Shown here one piece after another: positions 1-11,462 of a stretch of 64,000 nt of DNA (position 1 is the stretch's first letter; the number at the start of each line of letters is the position of its first letter). Below the pieces are notes generated by a model. The model saw only the letters and a program-made list of their open reading frames with translations, did not search any database and was not told the origin of the DNA. The position numbers and the translations under genes were made by a program. Origin of the DNA: Castor canadensis (taxonomy: Eukaryota; Chordata; Mammalia; Rodentia; Castoridae); the NCBI RefSeq assembly GCF_047511655.1, contig NC_133389.1, forward strand, positions 37,059,295 to 37,123,294. The letters are read 5' to 3'.

Positions 1-834
1 AGGGTTTCACTAACATTTTGCTATGCTGAACTTGAACTGTAATCCTGCCAACTGATCATTGATAATTTTAACATCAGACTTTTCAATTATTTGTGTGGCA
101 CTTCAACATATTTAAATTTGGTTATGAAAGAGTGATGAACATATGACAGATTCATATTGCTTTGTTTTTCAGATTTTTTGACATTCTATGCTGTGATTTA
201 TGCATCTTTTGGGATGTACAAAATATGAAACCTCTTCTGGTGTTATAATAGGGGTGTTCTTAGTAAGAAGTCTTCCCTTGAAGTCTCAATCACCACTGTC
301 ACTCAAAGGCAAGAAAGCACACCAGAGTAATGACAAGAACAATAATAAACCAAATATTCAAAGATAGTTTAAAACTAAGAAAAAAGTGTACATCCCCAAT
401 GAGGATAGAAAAGAAAGAACCTAGAAGATTTGCAGGGTAAATTAAGAAATAAATAGTTTAAAGGTAAATTATTAATAACTAAATAATAAAAGGATTTGGA
501 GAAAGGAAAATTTAGTAGCAACAAAGGAAAGATACAAAAGGTATATGGGATAAAGGTATGAGAATAATTGAGGGAAAACACAATAAAACAAATGCAGAGC
601 AAGACAAAACAATTAAAAAAAAAGAGAGATGTTTGGTTTGAAAATGTTTTCTCCCAATATCTAGCTTGGGATATTTGTGAGTATAATATTTAATTTCAGT
701 TAAACCTAATATATAATTTTTTTTCCATTATGTGGTTTTGACATCAAGTTAAAGAACTCCTTCACTTAGTTTAGATTCTTCACATTTACTTACTTTTTTG
801 TCATTTTTTATTAGGATATTTTAATTATTCAGGG
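1..834. other. Unassigned AT-rich sequence
   Basis: No gene or repeat is recognised. A purine-rich stretch lies around 360-640. The only long frame is a reversed 75-codon ORF at 375-602 rich in Phe, Leu and Ser, which is what a purine-rich strand gives by chance. It shows no start context, conserved motif or splice structure. Confidence 0.5.
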
Positions 835-1310
835 GGCAATTCATAGTGACAATTCCAATTAGACTTATAATGTACATTAGTTACATTACTCCTATTGTCT
901 CTCCCCCTCAAGCCCTTCCCCACCCCACTTAAAGAAATTACATGAGATTTCTTAGTTCTGTTTCATATAGGTATGTGATGTCCATCAACCATATACCCTC
1001 ACCTTCATCTCCTTCATTCCCTCTTCCCCCTTCCTCAAGTACCCCCTCACATTCAAACTATACCTATTTTATAGTCCTGGTTTTCATCATAAATGTTATT
1101 TCAGACTTCATTTTCTCTTACAGATACCACTTCTAGAGCAATCTGTTCCAGTATGGGCAGAAATCTTTGATCAAAACTACTTTCTCTATACCCTTCTAAG
1201 TTATATTCTTTGCATAGAGTACATATCTGCTTTCTATCCCTTTATTCACTGAATATGACCAAAGGAATCTCATAATAATTACTTCCTAGGGACTATTATT
1301 TTGAAAAATT
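835..1310 (-). repeat. Possible L1 3'UTR fragment, reversed
   Basis: The top strand carries several C/T-rich blocks (about 895-930 and 1000-1055) between AT-rich stretches. The pattern and wording resemble the reversed pyrimidine-rich L1 3'UTR-like fragments at 41.3 and 43.3 kb, including the phrase around 'catcaaccatat'. No tail or target duplication is seen. Assignment is tentative and rests on resemblance alone. Confidence 0.35.
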
Positions 1311-2202
1311 GCAATTCCCTCCAAAAATTCTTTTCTTTTTTCATACATTTTTGATATTTACTTGAATTTGTAGACTATTATCTTATATTTTGGAGTTTCC
1401 TTCTACTCTCTGATTTCCCTTCATTATTTTTCTTTCTTTGTTTCTTTTGTTACTATTGTTTGATGATGGAGAGTTTTTTCAAAAGTCTGATGGTCTTAAA
1501 TAGATATTGATAATTAAGTTTTCAATCACAAAATGTTTTGAAGTTCTACATGAAGTTTGATGATAGAATTTCTTTGCTTTGAGCCTCACCCTATGGATAT
1601 TGACCAGGGATTTACACATTTTATTTGATAACCCAAAAGAGGTAGTATCTGTGTTTATTTCTTCAAAGAAGAAATATTTAAAAATGTAAAATTGGATAAA
1701 GGGTGATAATGATGGTTACTAGTGATGTGAGACCCAAGTGAATGAAGAAAACAGGAAAAAATATGTTTTCATTAATGTCTCTTTTAAGATCCTTACTCAA
1801 TAACCAACCCAATTTTTAAATTCCAGATTCTAACTCATAGTGAGACCTCTCACTTGTTATCATTGCTTCTCATTTCATCTTCGCTTGTAGAGATTTATAT
1901 TATTAATTCTTGTGCTAGCATTTTTCTAATAAGAAAACCTGCTCAAACTACTATTTTTATTTAGAAAAATATCATTTTAAATCTGATTTTAACAGTCTGA
2001 TTCTTATAACTTTGATTTAAATGTTAATGCTAAATCATATTAATAACAAATATTTAACATTAATTTAAAATTTTAAGTTCAGTGTGATTCAACTTTTAAG
2101 GATTAGTAACTGTATGTTAATAATTCATTATGCACTAGACAATACATGTCATTCAGCAACTTTTTTAAAGATCATAAAGTACATGTATAATAATTGTTAA
2201 AA
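1311..2202. other. Unassigned AT-rich sequence
   Basis: Nothing recognised. It forms the 5' flank of the L1 that starts at 2214. Its last bases (2203-2213) are the left candidate target-site duplication of that L1. Confidence 0.5.
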
Positions 2203-2919
2203 AACAAATTTTCGAGGGGATTCCAAGATGGCGGCTAGAGGGAGGAAGCAGAAAGCAAGCCTCCAATAGTGAAATCTTGGAGAGACACTGGAGACACACT
2301 TTGCAGGCAAAATCACTGAAAAGAGGCAAAACTTTGACCCCTCCACACCTCCAGCTGGCGCAGAGACTCTCCACTTCACGTTAAATGGAGAAACAAGGAG
2401 GGCCCCTGGGCTGCCAGTCACCTGCACCCAGATGGCTAGGGAAGACACGGACAAGGTGAGCTTTGCGGTGCCACAGTACTCCCACAGCCAACCCTGGGCC
2501 AGAGCAGCATAGCCCCCTGGAGAGACTGACATCCACCCGGGGAAAAAAGAGAAACTGACTAATAGCCAAAAAAAACAATAAAGACATGCGGGTAAGAGGG
2601 TGGGGTGCACTGAGTGCCAAAGACTGGGGGAAGGGAATCCTTCCCAGAACTGTAAATAAACAAGCTGGGCAGGCAGGAGAGGCACTGGCAGGAGCGGGGG
2701 CACATGCCCATCAACCAGGAGCAGGAAAGCTTTTGAGAGTGGTGGAGGGAGGAAAACTCCACAAGAGAGAAGGGAAGACCCACTTCCCACGTGAGCTGTA
2801 AACAAACATGGTGGCTGGCAGGAGCAGCAGCACCACCCAGTAATCAGGAGGAAGAAAGCTTGGAAAAGTGGTGGTGGGAGGAAAACTGCACAGAAGAGGG
2901 GGGAAGACCCACTTCCCAC
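2197..2919 (-). other. Long antisense ORF across L1 5'UTR
   Basis: A 240-codon open frame runs antisense through the 5'UTR of the L1 and ends just outside it. The product would be rich in Leu, Phe, Pro, Ser and Cys, and its N-terminal part is an internal repeat (GSGSSPLFCAVFLPPPL, then GSGSSLLSCGVFLPPPL). The repeat arises because the 129-bp monomer is a multiple of three, so the frame stays open from unit to unit. Primate L1s carry a short antisense ORF0 in the same general place, but nothing here shows homology to it. I record it as an open frame, not a gene. Confidence 0.4.
2214..2240 (+). promoter_or_regulatory. L1 5' end with YY1-type site
   Basis: The first bases of the element include ccaagatggcggctag (2222-2237), which matches the CAAGATGGC core of the YY1 site found at the very 5' end of many mammalian L1s. 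There it positions transcription initiation at the first base. Its presence supports this being the true 5' end rather than a truncation point. The same box, decayed, appears reversed near 61550. Confidence 0.75.
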
Positions 2920-2945
2920 ATGAACTGTAAATAAACACGCCGGGC
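2625..2945 (+). repeat. Monomer-like tandem repeat in L1 5'UTR
   Basis: Two and a half diverged units follow each other. The block 'ggaagacccacttcccac' occurs at 2773 and 2902, exactly 129 bp apart, each followed by a 'tgaactgtaaataaac'-like phrase. A more diverged first copy begins near 2629. Each unit also repeats the phrases around 'gaaagctt' and 'gggaggaaaact'. This recalls the promoter monomers of mouse L1, though no homology to those is claimed. Confidence 0.75.
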
Positions 2946-3290
2946 TGAGAACGCTGGTACAGTGTCACCTTTCCCAGTGTGCTTGGAAAGGGGAAAGCTT
3001 GTAGCAGAGGCTCACGCACAGGAGAACTCTGAGTAAACAAAGCCTGCAGGGCCAGGTGTGTGCTAAGCTCACCCCAGAGATCTGCATAAATAAAGCCTCC
3101 AGCAACAGCAGGCTGACAGCAGTGGGCAGGCAAGCCACAGCCGCAGATACCATTCTCAGAACTGTCTCCAGACTCTTTTTTTTTTCTCTTTTTCTCCCTA
3201 CCTTTGATAAGAGAACAACTGAATTACACCTGCATGCTGAAAAACTTACTGAAACTGTATTGGATTTGAACTTGGGACACTTGGTGGGGT

Positions 3291-3295
3291 TTTGT

Positions 3296-3340
<45 letters not shown>

Positions 3341-3344
3341 TAGT
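3291..3344. repeat. (TG)n microsatellite in L1 5'UTR
   Basis: An almost uninterrupted TG run with two TATG interruptions, lying inside the L1 5'UTR. The following 3480-3640 is a T-rich low-complexity stretch of the same UTR. Confidence 0.9.
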
Positions 3345-3885
3345 TTTGTTCTACTTTATGCGTCCCCTTTGATGAGACAACTATAGAACAACATGTGAGG
3401 CTCCATCTCCAGGACTGGAGACTGAGACAGACACTCAAATTATTAAGACTGAAACTTCATTGCATTTGAACTTGGAGGATTTTTGGTTTTTTGGTTTTTT
3501 AGTTTTTTAAAAAAAATTTTCTTTCATTTTCTTTTCTTTTATTTTATTTTTATATATAGATATTTCTTTCATTTACCTATTTTTTATTTTTATTCTTATC
3601 TTTTTCTATTTTTTATTTTCAATCCTCCCTCTGTCTCTCTAATGCCTGTTCAGCTTACTGTTGATTAGTACACTAACGCTTCCTGTTTATACCTTTGAAA
3701 CTTTCTTGTCTGATACTTTGTTCTGTTTTCTCCTTCTTGTCTGTGTATTTGTTTTTCCCTTTTCTTTAACTTCTTGCTTTCCATCTCAGCTCACCCTTCC
3801 ATTCTAACTATTACCATTGTTATTATTACATGCTAGAAAATACTTAATTGCACACAGTACAAGGACAGTAACAACACTAAAGACA

Positions 3886-5014
3886 ATGACAGGAAGACAG
3901 AAAAAACAGGGAAACCAGTTTCCCCAAGGCAAAAAATTAGTACAGGAACCAGAGGGGAATGAAGAAAACAAATACTCAGATCCAGATTCCAACAAAATAA
4001 AGATAAACTATGCCAAAGGACCCAATGAAGCCCACAAGAATAATCTAAAAGAAGACATACTACAGGTACTCAATGAGAATTTTATAGAGATGACACTGGA
4101 TAGGGTCAACCAAAATGTACAGGAGACACTCAAGAAATTCCAAGACAAAAAAATAGAGAATTTGAAACAGCAAAAGAAGAAATAAAAGAAACCATAGAAG
4201 CACTGTATAAACACCAAAATGAAACAGAGAACACGATGAATAAACAGATAAATGAACTCAGGACAAAAATAGACAACATTAAAGAGGAAAACAGCCAGGA
4301 TATGGAAAACCTCAGAAAAAAGAACAAAACAGAGCTGCAAAACAAAATGGAAGGCCAATCCAGCAAAACAGAACAAACTGAAGACAGAATCTCAGAACTT
4401 GAAGATGAAATGGTCATTAAAGGAAAAACCAAAGAACTATTAATTAAACAACTCAAGACCTGTGAAAAGAAAATGCAAGAACTCACTGACTCCATCAAAA
4501 GACCAAACTTGAGAATCATGGGCATCAAAGAAGGAGAAGAGGCACAAGCGAAAGGAATGCGTAATATATTCAACAAAATAATAACGGAAAATTTCCCAAA
4601 TCTAGAGAAAGATATTCTCACACAGATGCAAGAGGCCTCCAGGACACCAACAGACCAGACTAAAATAGAACTACCCCATGACATATCATCATTAAAACAA
4701 CAAGTTCAGAAACTAGGGAAAGAATATTGAAGGCTGTAAGAGAGAAAAAACAAGTAACATACAAAGGTAAACCCATCAAAATCACAGCAGACTTCTCAAC
4801 AGAAACATTAAAAGCAAGGAGAGCGTGAGGTGAGATCTTCCGGGCACTGAATGAAAATAACTTCAACTCCAGGATACTCTACCCAGCAAAACTGTCATTC
4901 AAAATAGATGGAGCAATAAAAGTCTTCCATGATAAGCAGAAACTAAAACAATATGTGACCACAAAGCCGCCACTACAAAAGATTCTGCAAGGGATTCTGC
5001 ACACAGAAAGTTAA
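3886..5014 (+). pseudogene. L1 ORF1 (RNA-binding chaperone) remnant
   Basis: ORF1 encodes the coiled-coil, RRM and C-terminal-domain protein that coats L1 RNA. The likely start is the ATG at 3886 (MTGRQKKQGNQ...), since upstream codons of the longer frame look non-coding. The frame breaks near the A7 run at 4147-4153 and continues one frame over from about 4155 with a Lys/Glu-rich coiled-coil segment. It breaks again near 4715-4720 into a third frame that ends at TAA 5012-5014. That last part has an in-frame TGA at 4826-4828. The remaining text covers the whole usual length. The protein is not producible from this copy. Confidence 0.85.
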
Positions 5015-5136
5015 ACCCAACTTAACCATGAAAAGACAGGCAGCACCAAACCACAGGAAAAGAAAAAGCAAGACAGTAGAGAGTAACCTCAACTTAGGTA
5101 CACACAATCAAACCTTCAAACAACTAAAACAACTAA

Positions 5137-7730
5137 ATGGCAGGAATCACCACATACCTATCATACTAACACTTAATGTTAATGGACTTAATTCACCCAT
5201 CAAAAGGCACTGCTTCACGAAATGGATTAAAAGGGAAGATCCAACAATTTGTTGCTTACAGGAGACCCATCTCACTGACAGAAATAAGTATAGGCTTAGG
5301 ATGAAAGGCTGGCAGAAGATTTACCAAGCCAATGGCCCCCAAAAACAGGCAGGAGTAGCAATACTTATCTCTGACAAAGTAGACTTCAAACCTACATTGA
5401 TCAAACGAGATAAAGAAGGACATTCCATACTAATAAAAGGGGAAATAGACCAAAAGGAGATAACAATTATCAACCTGTATGCACCCAATGTACACCCAAT
5501 TACATCAAACATACCCTGAAGGACCTAAAAGCATATATTAATGTCAACACAGTGGTTGTGGGAGACTTTAACACCCCATTATCATCAATAGATAGGTCAT
5601 CCAAACAAAAAATCAATAAAGAAATCCAAGATCTAAAATATACAATAGATCAAATGGACCTAGTTGATGTCTACAGAACATTTCATCCAACTTCTACACA
5701 ATATACATTCTTCTCAGCAGCCCATGGAAACTTCTCCAAAAATAGATCATATCCTAGGGCACAAAGCAAGTCTCAGCAAATATAAGAAAATAGAAATTAT
5801 ACCATGCATACTATCTGATCACAATGCAGTAAAAGTAGAACTCAACAACAAAAGTAAAGACAAAAAACATGCAGATAGCTGGAAACTAAATAACTCATTA
5901 CTTAATGAAGAATGGATCATTGATGAAATATAAGAGGATATTAAAAAGTTCCTGGAAGTCAATGAAAATGAAAACACAACCTACCGGAACCTATGGGACA
6001 CAGCTAAGGCAGTCCTGAGAGGAAAGTTTATAGCCATGAGTGCATATATTAAAAAGACTGAAATAGCCTCAAAAAAAAATCAAATACCTAGGTGTAAACC
6101 TAACAAAAGATGTGAACAACCTCTACAAGGGAAACTCTAAACTTCTGAAGAAAGAGATTGAGGAAGACTATAGAAAGTGGAGAGATCTCCCATGCTCATG
6201 GATTGGTAGAATCAACATAGTAAAAATGTCTATACTGCTAAAAGTAATCTACATGTTTAATGCAATTCCCATCAAAATTCCAATGACATTCATTAAAGAG
6301 ATTGAAAAATCTACCATGAAATTTATATGGAAACACAAGAGGCCACGAATAGCAAAGGCAATACTCAGTCAAAGGAACAATGCTGGAGGTATCACGATAC
6401 ATGACTTCAAACTATATTACAAAGCAATAACAATAAAAACAGCATGGTACTGGCACAAAAACAGACATGAAGACCAGTGGAACAGAATAGAGGACCCAGA
6501 TATGAAGCCACACAACTATAACCAACTTGTCTTTGACAAAGTTGCTAAAAACATACAATGGAGAAATAGCAGCCTCTTCAACAAAAACTGCTGGGAAAAC
6601 TGGTTAGCAGTCTTCAAAAAACTGAACCTAGATCCATGTATATCACCCTATACCAATATTAACTCAAAATGGATCAAGGATCTTAATATCAGACCACAAA
6701 CTCTAAAGTTGATACAGGAAAGAGTAGGAAATACTCTGAAGTTAGTAGGTATAGGTAAGAACTTTCTCAACGAAACCCCAGCAGCACAGCAACTAAGAGA
6801 TAGCATAGATAAATGGGACCTCATAAAGCTAAAAAGCTTCTGTTCATCAAAAGAAATGGTCTCTAAACTGAAGAGAATACCCACAGAGTGGGAGAAAATA
6901 TTTGCCAGCTACACATCAGACAAAGGACTGATAACCAGAATATATAGAGAACTTAAAAAACTAAATTCTCCCAAAACTAATGAACCAATAAAGAAATGGG
7001 CAAGTGAACTAAACAGAACTTTCTCAAAAGAAGAAATTCAAATGGCCAAAAAACACATGAAAAAATGCTCACCATCTCTAGCAATAAAGGAAATGCAAAT
7101 TAAAACCACACTAAGATTCCACCTCACCCCTGTTAGAATAGCCATCATTAGCAACACCACAACAACAGGTGTTGGCAATGATGCGAGGAAAAAGGAACCC
7201 TCTTACACTGTTGGTGGGAATGTAAACTAGTACAACTACTCTGGAAAAAAATTTGGAGGCTACTTAAAAAGCTAAACATTGATCTACCATTTGATCCAGC
7301 AATACTACTCTTGGGGATTTACCCAAAAGACTGTGACACAGGTTACTCCAGAGGCACCTGCACACCCATGTTTATTGTGGCGCTATTCACAATAGCCTAG
7401 TTATGGAAACAGCCAAGATGCCCCACCACTGACGAATGGATTAAGAAAATGTGGTACCTATACACAATGGAATTTTATGCAGCCACGAAGAAGAACAAAA
7501 TGTTATCATTCGCTGGTAAATGGATGGAATTGGAGAACATCATTCTGAGTGAGGTTAGCCTGACCCAAAGACCAAAAATCATATGTTCTCCCTCATATGT
7601 GGACATTAGATCAAGGGCAAACACAACAAGGGGATTGGACTTTGAGCACATGATAAAAGCAAGAGCACACGAGGGAGGGGTGAGGATAGGTAAGGCACCT
7701 AAAAAATTAGCTAGCATTTGTTGCCCTTAA
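5137..7730 (+). pseudogene. L1 ORF2 remnant: endonuclease joined to C-terminal region, no RT
   Basis: ORF2 is the endonuclease/reverse transcriptase of L1. The expected start ATG is at 5137 (MAGITT...). A 1-base loss near 5165 shifts the frame. Endonuclease landmarks are visible in pieces: LTLNVNG (about 5172), LQETH (about 5261), GDFNTP (about 5561) and SDHNA (about 5815), spread over frames that change near 5505 and 5740. A stop lies at 5931-5933. At about 6068-6080, within an A9 run, the text jumps to the region after RT (IKYLGV...). A 372-codon open frame then runs 6112-7230. No FADD box, fingers or palm motif is present. Another shift near 7190 disrupts the Cys-rich C-terminal region. 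Confidence 0.88.
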
Positions 7731-8125
7731 TGCAGAGAAACTCAAGCAGATACCTTAAAAGCAACTGAGGCCAATAGGTAAAGGGGACCAGGAACTAGAG
7801 AAAAGGTGAGATCAAAAAGAATTAACCTAGAAGGTAACACACACACACAGGAAATTAATGTGAATCAACTCCCTGTATGGCTATCCTTATCTCAACCAGC
7901 AAAAACCCTTGTTCCTTCCTATTATTGCTTATACTCTCTCTACAAGAAAATTAGAAATAAGGGCAAAATAGTTTCTGCTGGGTATTGAGGGGGTGGAGGG
8001 GAAAGGGAGGGGGCAGAGTGGGTGGTAAGGGAGGGTTGGGGACAGGGGGGAGAAATGACCCAAGCTTTGTATGCACATATGAATAATAAAATAATAAAAA
8101 AATTTAAATAAATAAATAAATAAAT
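7731..8125 (+). other. L1 3'UTR, poly-purine tract and tail
   Basis: The 3'UTR carries a short CA run (7835-7848), a G-rich stretch at about 7985-8056 and the phrase 'tatgcacatatgaataataaaa', followed by a degenerate TAAA repeat tail. The same 3' end is seen reversed at 20900 and 47035, so the three copies belong to related subfamilies. G-rich 3'UTR tracts are a common L1 feature. Confidence 0.85.
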
Positions 8126-8136
8126 AACAATTTTTC

Positions 8137-10960
8137 CATCTGGCATATTTGGAAAATTCATCTTTTGGTAAATTGGCTTTCATGGGCTAGGCTTTTGTAT
8201 ATTTTTTCAATTGTCTTTTCAACAGGAAAAGTTGAAAGGAAGGAATGTGTGTACTCCACTCCTTACTTGGAATTCAGGGTGGAGACCATAGTGCAAAGGG
8301 TCTTATCAGTCCAGGACTGTTCAACAAATAAAAATAGCAGCAGAACCTGGTCAGGCTGAGAAAGGAGTACCTAATTTCTCAGAATAATCTTGGCTTTTGT
8401 GTTATATAGAAACAATCCATATTTTTCCACATAACTTATAAGAGCACATGGAAAGGCGGTAATGGTATAAGCATGGAAAGAAGGAATCACCAAATAAAAG
8501 ACAATTAGGCAGCAAGAACTGGGATACAAATGAAGGTTAAATCTGGGCATCAGAGTGACTTGCAACTAAGGACAGAGCTGAGTTCACTAAGGAATGAACC
8601 CTGATATAACTGAGAGAACAGAACTCAAGTTTGAGCTACAGTTCATAGTATGACACAAGTTTAGCCCATGTCTCGTACTCATTGATGACATCTATTAGGG
8701 AATTGGGAGGAAAAGAAGAAAGTATATAAAAAATTTAGCAAAATTTCAAAAGAACCCGAGTTTTATGTATTCATTTATTTGTCCAAGAAATGTATTATCC
8801 ATGTCTACAACTAGGTCTATTAATTGAAACAGACATAAATCCACCATGTTATAGAATTCCTTATCTGAAAAAAACCAATTAGGCCAGAAGTGAATGACAT
8901 AATGGATAATGTTAGCTATTGCTTGGACTATGTGGCAGGTAGAATTTTGGTAGAAGATATAGGTAAGTTAGAGAAAATTTCACATCTTTGTATTATTATT
9001 ATAGAATTTTACCCATTATAATTATACTTGTTCACTATTTTATAATTATTTCCAGGCTGGGATTGCTTTATTCATTCACTTATTATATATTCTTTAAATG
9101 ACCACAAAGGGTCTGGCACTTTTTTAATGTGGAGGATATAACAGAACACAATTTCATATTTGTATCTCTTTTGCCGTGCACATGCTCTACAGTCAGTATT
9201 TAAAAAAAAGAAGAAGCAGAAGTAATGATTTTTTTTTGTTCTACTGATCACATTAGTTCTGTGGAATGAAATGAGATATATGGGAGTGTCTTCAGTAGTA
9301 GTTAATGAAAACAGTTTGCATAAGACCTGCCCAGGTGCAGGGTCTGAGGACTGCCATGTTTCCCCTGACTCCCATACTGATCCATCCCATCCAACATTGT
9401 ATCCAGAAAGAATTTTTAGTACCAGCAATTCTGGGCCCTACTCTGACTAATTCATAATAACATCCAGTGATGTTTGGATATATCATAATTATCTAAGTCT
9501 ATGTATGCATGTGCACATGCTCAGTGTCTTAAGAGAAATTCTTATTGTTAAAGTTTATATGATGCATGAGAAAACCTCTATATTATTTTTGCTGCTGTAA
9601 ATAGTGGCATTAAATCAACTAAAAGAAAAATTAGAAGAAATATTCATTTACAAAGCATAAACTGAACCCCTTGGGACATGACCAAGCCTTTAAATAGTAA
9701 TGATTGTCATTTTTTACGGACAGTTGATGGTTTTGTGAATCTTTATTCACTTACCAAAATTTATTCAGAATTACAAATAAAATTTGCCCGTATAAATATT
9801 TTGCAGTGCATGGTACACTAAAAATTGAATTTACTTTCTGGAGAATTTTCCACAGAGGAGATATTTAAAGATATCTGTAATCTTATATAACGCAAGTTCT
9901 GTAAATGCATTAAGAAATATTTACATTTTCAAACTGACAAAATTGTATGATAACAATTGGCATAAGGTTATTATCACTGCTATTTTAATTTTTCTGAATT
10001 CATTTAAAATTTCTATAGTTCCCAGTTTCTCTCTTAATTCTGGCATTCTTGGATTTAATAGAAAAGTTTTGTGATATCTTATTTTACTGCCTTTATTGTA
10101 TTTTTAATACACTATTGTCATTTCTATTCTCAGGTTTTGTCTTTTCACACTAAGGGCTTCCCCTTAACAGCCTATATGAGTTTATTAAATTCACTTATGA
10201 TGGATACTCTGAAGTGGTTACCTTATCATTTTTCACAACTCTTTTTGTCTTCTTTCCTTTTCTTCCTCTTCCTCCCCAAGTGTACTTCCACCTTGGGAAA
10301 ATTCGTCAGCTCTGGCCATGCTGTGGTTTACATCTGTCACTAGCACTGCAGCCTCCAGCAACTTTTTATTAAAGCCAGTGATGTAGTGGGCACTTTGGCC
10401 AAAGCTGTCCACATGATGGATAGGAGCACGTCTCCAGGGGCCTTTCCCTTGCAATGAGATGAGATTGGCTGATGTTGGGAGATGAAGCCTTTCCCCTTTA
10501 GGTCAGTGCCTGCAATCCATTCCAAGTCAGAGGGGAGAGGAAGTTATTACCAGCCAGTGGCTGCTTCGTGGTCACTGGGAATTCTACGACTGGGAGAGCC
10601 TCATCCTTCTTTTCTCTCTATAGGACCCCAGCTCCTATCAGCTAATGCTAGCCACCATGGTATCTATCTCAGAGGAGCTGCCCTGGGCAAAATGAACTGG
10701 AGTCAATTAACTAAATCTTGACCTGCAGTGGAAAGTGAGGCAGGTAATTATATTCTTTGGTTTCCCTTGGTATAAGCTATAGTGCAACATTTCCTTACAG
10801 GCAAACTTCTAGTCATCTTCATTACAGAAGCATAATTTTGAGTCAAGAAATAAGTGAGAATGGTCTCATAGTGCAAAGAAAAAGAGAATCACAAATAGGG
10901 AAACTTTCTCAGGTAAATCCTTTTTAATCTTTCTTTGGAGGAAAAAACCTAATGATTATT
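8137..10960. other. Unassigned sequence
   Basis: No gene recognised. A less AT-rich stretch at about 10220-10720 holds short ORFs on both strands (for example 73 codons reversed at 10233-10454 and 79 codons forward at 10482-10721). They lack recognisable motifs. It could be an old LTR or processed-gene remnant, but I cannot say which. Confidence 0.4.
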
Positions 10961-10964
10961 AAGC

Positions 10965-11200
10965 ATCTACTGCATACTGAAGAGTCTATAGTCATATCCA
11001 TTGTCTCAATGATGATAGTATTAATATTAACTATTATTTGCTAAGTTTTTAATATGTGTAATGATCTCCAAATGTTTTACATTTATTATCTCATTTTATC
11101 CTCACAAGTAACCTGTGATACACATTTTCATTGTGTAATTTTCTACATTTAACAGGTAACTGAGATTATGGTGAAAGAGGTTCAGAAGTCTTCAAGAAAA
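10965..11200 (-). repeat. MIR-family SINE remnant, reversed
   Basis: The phrases around 'cattattatctcattttatcctcacaa' (about 11075-11105) and 'acatttaacaggtaactgagattatgg' follow the reversed consensus of the ancient tRNA-derived MIR SINE. Divergence is high and the ends are approximate. Confidence 0.55.
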
Positions 11201-11386
11201 TGAGGAAAATGAAGGTCAGAGAATTTGAGCACATTGTGAGGCCATCCTCTTAATGGTTATGCTACTCAATATCCAAACTCATGCTTTTGCTGCTTCATCA
11301 AAACCTTGGCATGAATTAGGAACTACGGTTTGCAGGCATAATAGACATACAGAATAGAGAAGCATAAATAAATGGAAAGAAACAAG

Positions 11387-11409
11387 CAGAGAGAGAGAGA
11401 GAGAGAGAA

Positions 11410-11457
<48 letters not shown>

Positions 11458-11462
11458 AGAGA
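11387..11462. repeat. (GA)n microsatellite
   Basis: A nearly pure GA run of about 70 bp, interrupted by 'aaatag' near 11408 and ending in GGGA units. The reversed Leu/Ser-rich ORFs over it are artefacts of the repeat. Confidence 0.95.

Larger units (their letters stand above)
2214..8125 (+). mobile_element. L1 retrotransposon with both ends, RT region deleted
   Basis: A LINE-1 in sense orientation with, in order, a 5'UTR (2214-3885), broken ORF1 (3886-5014), broken ORF2 (5137 to about 7730), and a 3'UTR with a G-rich poly-purine tract and an AATAAA/TAAA tail ending near 8125. It is flanked by a candidate 11-bp target duplication: aacaaattttc at 2203-2213 and aacaatttttc at 8126-8136, with one mismatch. 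Although both ends survive, ORF2 passes directly from the end of the endonuclease region to the post-RT C-terminal region at about 6070. This removes roughly 1.3 kb by comparison with the usual L1 ORF2 layout. Together with several frameshifts this makes the copy incapable of autonomous movement. Confidence 0.93.

Noticed and set aside
2586..2801. Forward 71-codon ORF in the L1 5'UTR
   Set aside because: It lies in the repeated UTR, has no motif, and is explained by L1 structure.
4008..4684. Reversed ORFs of 122 and 184 codons
   Set aside because: They are antisense to L1 ORF1 and rich in Phe, Ser and Cys because the sense strand is A-rich.
7835..7848. CA repeat as a separate microsatellite
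   Set aside because: It is short and part of the L1 3'UTR.
10220..10720. Possible processed pseudogene in a GC-richer patch
   Set aside because: No protein family, poly(A) tail or target duplication could be recognised, so it is left unassigned.
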